Part shown: in pieces, positions 42,985 to 48,577 of the stretch
How the letters are laid out: every line of letters starts with the position of its first letter
How positions within the stretch are numbered: the stretch's first letter is position 1
NCBI RefSeq assembly: GCF_000964465.1
Contig: NZ_BANH01000007.1
Coordinates: 1 to 48,577, forward strand
Source: Gluconobacter thailandicus F149-1 = NBRC 100600
GTDB lineage: Bacteria; Pseudomonadota; Alphaproteobacteria; Acetobacterales; Acetobacteraceae
Reading direction: 5' to 3'
DNA length: 48,577 nucleotides
The notes under the pieces: model-generated
What the model was told of the DNA's origin: nothing
Database searches by the model: none
The model's input: only the letters and a program-made list of their open reading frames with translations
Position numbers and translations under genes: made by a program

Positions 42985-43590
42985 GACGGCGGCGATACTT
43001 TTCTGTTCTATATGCAGTGAAATTAATATTACAAAATACGTTATGTGATAATTATGGAATGTATAATTAAAATATTTAGAAAAATATATATAATATATTT
43101 ACTGTTTTGTCAGATTATAATTCTGTAAAGAGCGATAATAATTCGTTTTTATTTATTAAAAAAATAAATAATATTTCTTTTGACGATAAGATAAATCTAG
43201 AGAAAGTATCGAGAATTTTTGATGTGCATCTTCAATGTAGAGAAAATTCTTGTGGTGTAAAAATATATAGGAACAAAAATATTCCGGTTTCTAATGTTAA
43301 TTTTAGATTTGGGAATACATCATATATTTTAATTTTGGATGTATTAAAGGGGGTGTACATATCCCCTGATATGCTAAGGGGCCAGTTTGGGCATGGAAAA
43401 TTATCATTAGGTTGTACGGACGGAGTATTTTGTCCGTATGTTTCATTTGAAGGGCGTTGGCGACATATAGCGTTTCCTATGCCTGACCAAGATCACGACC
43501 AAAATTGTGTGAAAAAAATTATAATCAATAGTAATCTTTGAAAAATATATTCCAGTAAATAGTAGATTTATAGATATGAAATACTAAGGG
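42985..43590. other. AT-rich island, likely acquired
   Basis: This stretch between lldD and dnaJ differs sharply in base composition from both neighbours: for example 9 G+C of 60 in 43141-43200 and 19 of 60 in 43201-43260, while flanking genes are well above half. Only one ORF is seen. I see no transposase, integrase or tRNA at its borders. Horizontal transfer is the simplest explanation. Confidence 0.75.
43107..43541 (+). CDS. Orphan ORF in AT-rich island
   Basis: From a TTG at 43107 the frame gives 144 residues. The N-terminal half is Lys/Asn/Ile-rich, reflecting base composition. The second half has a more protein-like sequence (GQFGHGKLSLGCTDGVFCPYVSFEGRW...HIAFPMPDQ) with Cys, Gly and aromatic residues. 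No good Shine-Dalgarno is seen, and the start is uncertain. I recognise no family. Codon use is unlike all neighbours. It could be an immunity or toxin-related protein, but that would be a guess. Confidence 0.5.
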   Translation: MSDYNSVKSDNNSFLFIKKINNISFDDKINLEKVSRIFDVHLQCRENSCGVKIYRNKNIPVSNVNFRFGNTSYILILDVLKGVYISPDMLRGQFGHGKLSLGCTDGVFCPYVSFEGRWRHIAFPMPDQDHDQNCVKKIIINSNL

Positions 43591-43597
43591 ATGTAGG

Positions 43598-43625
43598 AAT
43601 ACCCCTCCGTTTCGGGAGGGGTATT
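43598..43625. terminator. Hairpin terminator between AT-rich island and dnaJ
   Basis: AATACCCCTCC (43598-43608) and GGAGGGGTATT (43615-43625) make a perfect 11-bp stem with a six-base loop just outside the dnaJ stop. It probably serves dnaK-dnaJ transcripts and perhaps the opposite strand. Confidence 0.8.
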
Positions 43626-43632
43626 TCTGTCA

Positions 43633-44772
43633 TCAGCGACCTTCGAAAAAGTCACGGACCTTGGCGAAGAACCCGCTGTTTTCGGGGCTGGCCTTGGTGT
43701 GGTCATCACCGGCTTCTTTCTCGAATTCCTCAAGAAGTTCGCGCTGGCGCTTGGTCAGGTGATGCGGTGTTTCTACCGAGACCTGAATGTACATGTCTCC
43801 ACGGGCTGAAGACCGCAGTACGGAAAAGCCTTTTCCACGAAGGCGGAAAGTCTCGCCCGTCTGCGTTCCAGCTGGAATGCGCACGCGGCTACGGCTGCCA
43901 TCAATAACCGGGACTTCCACTTCAGTCCCAAGTGCAGCCTGGGTCATGCGGAGCGGAACGCGGCAGTAGATGTTTGCGCCGTCACGCTGGAAGATGTCAT
44001 GCGACAGAACCGCGACATGCACATACAGATCGCCGGGCTGTACGCCTTCGCCACCGGCCTCGCCGCGACCCGCCATGCGGATACGTGTACCGTCTTCGAC
44101 GCCAGCCGGGATCTCGATTTTGAGCGTCTCGGTCTTGGCCTGCGTGCCGGAACCCTGACAGGACTTGCATGGATTGCGAACTGTGCGGCCAGAGCCATTA
44201 CAGGTCGGGCAGGGGCGTTCCACAAGGAAGAAGCCCTGCTGAGCCCGAACCTTGCCCGCACCATGACAGGTTGCACAGGTCGTGCTGCCACCGCCCGCAT
44301 CTGCTGAGCCTGACCCATGGCAGGACTCACACGCAACACGCGTCCGGACTTCAACATCCTTGGTCACGCCGGAGAAGGCTTCGGTCAGGCTGATCTCGAC
44401 CTGAACCTGAACGTCAGCACCTGTGCGGCGTCCACCGCCACGGCGGCCGCCCATCATGTCGCCGAACATCTGATCGAAGATGTCGCCCAGTCCGCCAGCA
44501 CCAAAGCCGCCGAAACCGCCGCCACCCATTCCGCCCATACCACCATCAAAAGCGGCATGACCATATTGGTCATAGGCTGCGCGCTTCTGATCGTCCTTCA
44601 GGACTTCGTAGGCTTCGTTGATTTCCTTGAATTTCAGCTCGGCTGTTTCATCCCCCGGATTGCGGTCCGGGTGATAGCGCATGGCCTGCTTGCGGAAAGC
44701 CTTTTTCAGCTCATCCGCAGACGCCGTGCGCGAAACTTCGAGACTTTCGTAGTAGTCGATCTTCGTGGCCAT
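43633..44772 (-). CDS. dnaJ: Chaperone protein DnaJ
   Basis: DnaJ (379 residues from ATG 44772) is the Hsp40 co-chaperone of DnaK. J domain 1-70 has the HPD motif in [10 protein letters not shown] Gly/Phe-rich linker follows, then the zinc domain with four C-x-x-C-x-G-x-G repeats ([32 protein letters not shown]), and the C-terminal substrate domain. The frame is open 10 codons further up, but AAGGA precedes [11 protein letters not shown]. It is the second gene of the dnaK-dnaJ operon, 118 bases after dnaK. Confidence 0.98.
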   Translation of the reverse strand: MATKIDYYESLEVSRTASADELKKAFRKQAMRYHPDRNPGDETAELKFKEINEAYEVLKDDQKRAAYDQYGHAAFDGGMGGMGGGGFGGFGAGGLGDIFDQMFGDMMGGRRGGGRRTGADVQVQVEISLTEAFSGVTKDVEVRTRVACESCHGSGSADAGGGSTTCATCHGAGKVRAQQGFFLVERPCPTCNGSGRTVRNPCKSCQGSGTQAKTETLKIEIPAGVEDGTRIRMAGRGEAGGEGVQPGDLYVHVAVLSHDIFQRDGANIYCRVPLRMTQAALGTEVEVPVIDGSRSRVRIPAGTQTGETFRLRGKGFSVLRSSARGDMYIQVSVETPHHLTKRQRELLEEFEKEAGDDHTKASPENSGFFAKVRDFFEGR

Positions 44773-44806
44773 GATCGGTCCTTGTCTGAGGGCCGGAAAC
44801 AAGAAC

Positions 44807-44836
44807 GGCGCCCACCCCCTTACGGGAACGGGCGCC
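44807..44836 (-). other. Hairpin in the dnaK-dnaJ intergenic region
   Basis: GGCGCCC (44807-44813) and GGGCGCC (44830-44836) form a 7-bp GC-only stem between dnaK and dnaJ. No T run is seen. Such structures often stabilise the dnaK message or lower dnaJ expression by attenuation. Confidence 0.55.
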
Positions 44837-44890
44837 CTTCGGAAAACAGGTCAGGCAGGGCGGGAAGCCCCACCTGGGGAAGTCACCCGA

Positions 44891-46792
44891 TCAGTGCTTC
44901 TTGCTGTCGTCGACATCTTCGAAGTCGGCGTCAACAACGTTTTCGTCCTTGGCTTCCGCACCGGCAGCTTCACCACCCTGCTGGGCCTGCTCTGCCTGAT
45001 ACAGGGCCTGACCAACCTTCATGGCTGCCTGTGTCAGACGCTCGCTTGCGCTCTTCAGAGTCTCGGCATTGTCGCCACCCAGAGCTTCACGGGCTGCAGC
45101 GATTGCGGCTTCAGCTTCAGTCTTGTCAGCCGCCGGAACCTTGTCGCCACCTTCCGTGAGAGACTTCTCGGTCTGGTGGATCATGCTCTCGGTGCTGTTG
45201 CGCAGCTCAACCAGTTCACGCTTGGCCTTGTCGGCAGAAGCGTTGGCTTCAGCTTCCTTGACCATACGATCGATGTCACCATCGGACAGACCGCCCGAAG
45301 CCTGGATCTTGATCTGCTGTTCCTTGTTCGTCGCCTTGTCTTTTGCGGACACGTTGACGATACCGTTGGCATCGATGTCGAACGTGACTTCGATCTGCGG
45401 AACGCCACGCGGTGCCGGAGCAATGCCCTGCAGGTCGAAGTTGCCAAGCAGCTTGTTATCGGCTGCCATCTCACGTTCGCCCTGATAGACCTTGATGGTC
45501 ACAGCGTTCTGGTTGTCTTCAGCCGTAGAGAAGGTCTGGCTCTTCTTGGTCGGGATCGTCGTGTTGCGGTCGATCAGACGGGTGAACACACCACCAAGCG
45601 TTTCGATACCCAGCGACAGCGGCGTCACGTCGAGGAGCAGAACGTCCTTCACGTCACCCTTCAGGACAGCGCCCTGAACGGCTGCACCGATAGCGACCAC
45701 TTCGTCAGGGTTGACGTTGCGAGCCGGATCCTTGCCGAAGAATTCCTTAACCGTCTCAATGACCTTCGGCATACGGGTCATGCCGCCAACGAGAATGACT
45801 TCGTCAATCTCGCTCGTGGACACGCCGGCATCCTTGATGGCCGAACGGCACGGGCCAAGCGTACGCTGAACCAGATCATCAACCAGGCTTTCCAGCTTTG
45901 CGCGGGACAGCTTGACGACAAGGTGCTTCGGACCGGATGCATCAGCCGTGATGAACGGCAGGTTGATCTCTGTCTCCTTGGAGGAAGACAGTTCGATCTT
46001 GGCCTTCTCAGCAGCTTCCTTCAGGCGCTGCAGGGCGAGCTTGTCACCACGCAGGTCAATGCCCTGATCCTTCTTGAACTCGTCAGCCAGGAAGTCGATG
46101 ATGCGGTTATCGAAGTCTTCACCGCCCAGGAACGTATCACCGTTCGTGGACTTCACTTCGATCACGCCGTCGGAGATTTCGAGGATGGAGACGTCGAACG
46201 TACCACCACCAAGGTCATACACGGCGACCGTGCCGGAATCGCGCTTGCCAAGGCCGTAAGCCAGAGCAGCAGCGGTCGGCTCGTTGATGATACGCAGGAC
46301 TTCGAGGCCAGCGATCTTGCCGGCGTCACGCGTTGCCTGACGCTGTGCATCGTTGAAGTAGGCCGGAACCGTGATGACAGCCTGCGTAACCGTCTCGCCG
46401 AGGTAAGCCTCAGCCGTTTCCTTCATCTTGCCGAGAACGAATGCGGAAATCTGGGACGGGGCGTAGTTTTCGCCACGGGCGCGAACCCATGCGTCACCAT
46501 TGTCACCCTTGACGATCTCGTAAGGGACCATGCCCTTGTCCTTGGCGACGGTCGGATCATCGTAACGACGGCCGATCAGGCGCTTGACGGCATACAGGGT
46601 GTTGGTTGGATTCGTAACGGCCTGACGCTTTGCAGCCTGTCCGACGAGGCGCTCACCGTTTTCTGTGAATGCGACCATGGACGGCGTCGTGCGTGCGCCT
46701 TCGCTGTTTTCAATAACGCGGGTTTCGTCGCCTTCACGCACTGCAACGCAGGAGTTGGTCGTGCCGAGGTCAATACCGATGACTTTACTCAT
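44891..46792 (-). CDS. dnaK: Chaperone protein DnaK (Hsp70)
   Basis: DnaK (633 residues) begins with the nucleotide-binding domain ([56 protein letters not shown]). Next comes the substrate-binding domain ([40 protein letters not shown]) and a helical lid ending in the acidic tail [13 protein letters not shown]. It folds and protects proteins with DnaJ and GrpE. A sigma-32-like promoter lies 106 bases upstream. dnaJ follows on the same strand. Confidence 0.99.
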   Translation of the reverse strand: MSKVIGIDLGTTNSCVAVREGDETRVIENSEGARTTPSMVAFTENGERLVGQAAKRQAVTNPTNTLYAVKRLIGRRYDDPTVAKDKGMVPYEIVKGDNGDAWVRARGENYAPSQISAFVLGKMKETAEAYLGETVTQAVITVPAYFNDAQRQATRDAGKIAGLEVLRIINEPTAAALAYGLGKRDSGTVAVYDLGGGTFDVSILEISDGVIEVKSTNGDTFLGGEDFDNRIIDFLADEFKKDQGIDLRGDKLALQRLKEAAEKAKIELSSSKETEINLPFITADASGPKHLVVKLSRAKLESLVDDLVQRTLGPCRSAIKDAGVSTSEIDEVILVGGMTRMPKVIETVKEFFGKDPARNVNPDEVVAIGAAVQGAVLKGDVKDVLLLDVTPLSLGIETLGGVFTRLIDRNTTIPTKKSQTFSTAEDNQNAVTIKVYQGEREMAADNKLLGNFDLQGIAPAPRGVPQIEVTFDIDANGIVNVSAKDKATNKEQQIKIQASGGLSDGDIDRMVKEAEANASADKAKRELVELRNSTESMIHQTEKSLTEGGDKVPAADKTEAEAAIAAAREALGGDNAETLKSASERLTQAAMKVGQALYQAEQAQQGGEAAGAEAKDENVVDADFEDVDDSKKH

Positions 46793-46897
46793 GTACTCTT
46801 TGTCCTTTCAGCGGTTTGCCTCGGCCCTCTCAGGCACCGGGGCGAACCCTTGTGACGTCAAATCCGGACCCTCACAGGTCCGTGTTTCCGTGTTCAA

Positions 46898-46926
46898 ATC
46901 TAGGCAGGGCTGCAAAGTGTTTCAAG
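46898..46926 (-). promoter_or_regulatory. Sigma-32-like promoter of dnaK-dnaJ
   Basis: On the minus strand CTTGAA (46926-46921) is followed after 16 bases by CCTAGAT (46904-46898), six of seven bases of CYTATNT. The -35 and next bases CTTGAAACAC are also found upstream of the small ORF at 23794. The spacing is one base short of the usual 17-18, so the -10 hexamer could be offset. Confidence 0.6.
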
Positions 46927-47028
46927 GCCTTGAGAGCAACATCTTTCATGAAAAATCCGCGTCCGTGGCACGAGGCGTACGGATGTGGCTTCCGCTAACG
47001 CGCGGAATGGTTCAGTTTGCGTGCAGTC

Positions 47029-48156
47029 ATGCAAATTCATCTGACACCCCGAGCCGCGATACTGGCTGCACTCACCTGTCTTTCCGCCTGCGGACCGATA
47101 GGGCCATCCAGGCTCCAGCGGGACGAACTTGAATACTCGCGGGCGCTCGGTGAGTCGCAGAAGCACGAGATGCTTCTGAATATCGTCCGGTTACGTTACG
47201 CCGATCCGCCAACATTCCTTGATACGACGCAGGTCATTGCCGGTTACAGCGTCTCAAAGAGTGTGAGCGGGGGTTTCTATGCCTATCCCGCCACGGCTGT
47301 TGGCAATTACCTTTTTGGTACCGGGACCATGACGGCCGGTGAAAGCCCGACTTTCACATATCAGCCTGTTACCGGCCAGCAGTACGCAGAGAACATTGTC
47401 CGCCCGATCTCTCCAACTGTCATCATGCCGCTCAGCCTTGGTGGCCTCCCGATTGACACGCTTCTGCGCCTGACAGCGCAATCCATTGACGGACTTTCGA
47501 ATGTTCGAGGGATCGGTGCGGGGCCATTCGGGGGAGGGTCCGTCCGGTTCTATCTTCTGCTGCACGATCTTCGACAGCTTCAGATTGCTGGCGCCATGAC
47601 CATTCGTATCACGACTGATGCCCCGCCGCCGCCAACTGATGATTCGGCAAAGAAGAATGGTTCCAAGTCTGAAACGGCGAACGGGCAGGAACATTCCTAT
47701 CTGGTGCTGTCCTCGACATCAGACAGCAATCTGCTTTCCATTCAGGGTGAGGTCCGGCGCCTGCTGCATCTCGACCCTCATGCTGAAGAGGCAGAAATTG
47801 TCTACGGCCCATACCCGAAGCATCCCGGGCAGATTGCGATCCTGACGCGGTCCATGCTCGCTATGTTGACCCAGCTTGCCTATGAAGTCGAAGTTCCAGA
47901 AGAAGATATCAAGGTGGGGCGTACACCTCCGACAATTGGCCAGGTTGGTATTGAAAACCGCCCGGAAGTGGTCATTCATTCAAGTCACAAAGCTCCGGAA
48001 CGTCGTTATGCGGCGGTCGAATACAATGACATGTGGTTCTGGATTGATGAAAAAGACTTTCAGAGCAAACTCGCATTTACAATGGTGCAGGTATTGAGTG
48101 CTTTGGCGGCCACAAATCATACTGGCGGCGCTGTAGTGACAATTCCGGCGGGTTAA
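47029..48156 (+). CDS. Conserved lipoprotein of unknown function
   Basis: The 375-residue protein begins with a lipoprotein signal peptide and lipobox LSAC (Cys21). The next part, LEYSRALGESQKHEMLLNIVRLRYADPPTFLDTTQVI, is a pattern I recall from widespread uncharacterised proteobacterial proteins. The C-terminal part is mixed alpha/beta with AAVEYNDMWFWIDEKDFQSK. A Pro/Lys/Ser-rich linker lies at about 195-225. ATG 47029 is chosen because the earlier TTG at 47017 adds nothing to the signal peptide. It is divergent from dnaK with 236 bases between, and 146 bases upstream of sldB on the same strand. Confidence 0.8.
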   Translation: MQIHLTPRAAILAALTCLSACGPIGPSRLQRDELEYSRALGESQKHEMLLNIVRLRYADPPTFLDTTQVIAGYSVSKSVSGGFYAYPATAVGNYLFGTGTMTAGESPTFTYQPVTGQQYAENIVRPISPTVIMPLSLGGLPIDTLLRLTAQSIDGLSNVRGIGAGPFGGGSVRFYLLLHDLRQLQIAGAMTIRITTDAPPPPTDDSAKKNGSKSETANGQEHSYLVLSSTSDSNLLSIQGEVRRLLHLDPHAEEAEIVYGPYPKHPGQIAILTRSMLAMLTQLAYEVEVPEEDIKVGRTPPTIGQVGIENRPEVVIHSSHKAPERRYAAVEYNDMWFWIDEKDFQSKLAFTMVQVLSALAATNHTGGAVVTIPAG

Positions 48157-48184
48157 AGAGAATATTTTTTTGGTGACAGGCCAC

Positions 48185-48219
48185 AACAAATTTTTGTTAC
48201 CTCAAACACAGTTTTGTTA
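48185..48219. promoter_or_regulatory. Palindrome and 20-base spaced repeats upstream of sldB
   Basis: AACAAA-TT-TTTGTT (48185-48198) is a near-palindrome. The eight bases TTTTGTTA occur at 48192-48199 and again at 48212-48219, a spacing of exactly 20. They lie 83-118 bases upstream of the sldB start in the only intergenic gap, so they may be binding sites for a regulator of polyol dehydrogenase expression. Confidence 0.4.
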
Positions 48220-48302
48220 GAGCATTTGAAAACGAAGTCCGATGGACCTGAACTGAATATGGATTTACCGTCCGGAGGATTCAGTTTGGGAGGCATTCGG
48301 TT

Positions 48303-48577
48303 ATGCCAAATCTTCAAGGTAATAGGACTCTGACGGAGTGGCTGACGCTGCTTCTCGGGGTCATCGTCCTTCTTGTGGGCCTGTTCTTCGTCATTGGGGG
48401 TGCTGACCTCGCGATGCTGGGCGGCTCTACCTACTATGTTCTCTGTGGCATCCTCCTGGTTGCTAGCGGCGTATTCATGCTCATGGGCCGCACGCTTGGT
48501 GCCTTCCTGTATCTGGGTGCCCTGGCCTACACGTGGGTCTGGTCCTTCTGGGAAGTCGGTTTCAGCCCCATCGATCT
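48303..48577 (+). CDS. sldB: PQQ-dependent polyol (sorbitol/glycerol/arabitol) dehydrogenase, small subunit SldB, N-terminal part
   Basis: The start MPNLQGNRTLTEWLTLLLGV followed by several membrane segments matches, to my recollection, the roughly 126-residue SldB of Gluconobacter, which anchors the quinoprotein subunit SldA in the inner membrane. The same fold forms the N-terminal anchor of membrane glucose dehydrogenase, but this sequence is closest to SldB. 91 residues are visible before the window ends, with three hydrophobic stretches (about 13-32, 37-57, 61-83). sldA is expected just beyond. GGGAGG (48288-48293) is the ribosome binding site. The SldAB enzyme oxidises polyols in the periplasm and feeds ubiquinone. 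Confidence 0.9.
   Translation, partial: MPNLQGNRTLTEWLTLLLGVIVLLVGLFFVIGGADLAMLGGSTYYVLCGILLVASGVFMLMGRTLGAFLYLGALAYTWVWSFWEVGFSPID

Noticed and set aside
44765-46855. A 696-codon open frame opposite dnaK
   Set aside because: It lies entirely antisense to a certain dnaK and owes its length to codon bias of that gene. The protein has no sensible motifs.
1-48577. CRISPR array, complete IS element or prophage
   Set aside because: I saw no regular direct repeats with spacers, no transposase with paired terminal repeats and no cluster of phage structural genes.

Overview
The window looks like a chromosomal segment of an acetic acid bacterium, most likely a Gluconobacter species. The case rests on four things: the start of a small subunit of the membrane PQQ-dependent polyol dehydrogenase (sldB) at the right edge, a short-chain dehydrogenase almost identical in my recollection to Gluconobacter NAD-dependent xylitol dehydrogenase, a GH68 levansucrase without a signal peptide, and a lone sucA with no sucB beside it. 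Most of the window is ordinary, moderately GC-rich housekeeping sequence with many overlapping gene ends. I see no CRISPR array and no complete insertion sequence or prophage.

Left part (1-15000): the tail of an unidentified gene, trhO, a purine nucleoside permease overlapping a CPBP-like membrane protein, uvrA divergent from ssb, a GNAT/XRE-regulator pair divergent from a methyltransferase, then gyrA-coaD-ppi as a tight run. After that come a DUF6525-like gene, tRNA-Lys(UUU), a Dda/RecD2-like helicase and a tiny lipoprotein.

Middle (15000-29100): sucA behind an HSL-family esterase, a small secreted protein, a 2OG-Fe(II) oxygenase, asd, and the cell-wall recycling pair murQ-anmK. Next are a host-attachment-type protein, a 43-codon membrane ORF behind a sigma-32-like promoter, and hemH. 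The accessory block 25600-28920 holds a small membrane protein with an odd start region, levansucrase, and a papain-like peptidase overlapping a lipoprotein gene. A tRNA-Pro(CGG) follows.

Right part (29100-48577): lepB, then on the minus strand metK-trmB-etfQO-etfB-etfA, probably co-transcribed at least in part. The trmB gene seems to lack ATG, GTG or TTG at its natural start. Then come a frameshifted xylitol dehydrogenase, dapB, an HxlR regulator divergent from an azoreductase, and hmp divergent from nsrR across a very good NsrR-type palindrome. Class I aldolase, a histidine phosphatase and lldD follow, then an AT-rich island with one orphan ORF. The dnaK-dnaJ operon has a sigma-32-like promoter, and a conserved lipoprotein of unknown role leads to the start of sldB.

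Functionally the window mixes information processing (gyrA, uvrA, ssb, trmB, trhO), stress (dnaK, dnaJ, hmp/nsrR), lysine/cell-wall supply and recycling (asd, dapB, murQ, anmK), electron entry to the quinone pool (etf genes, lldD, sldB) and an exopolysaccharide-related accessory cluster.
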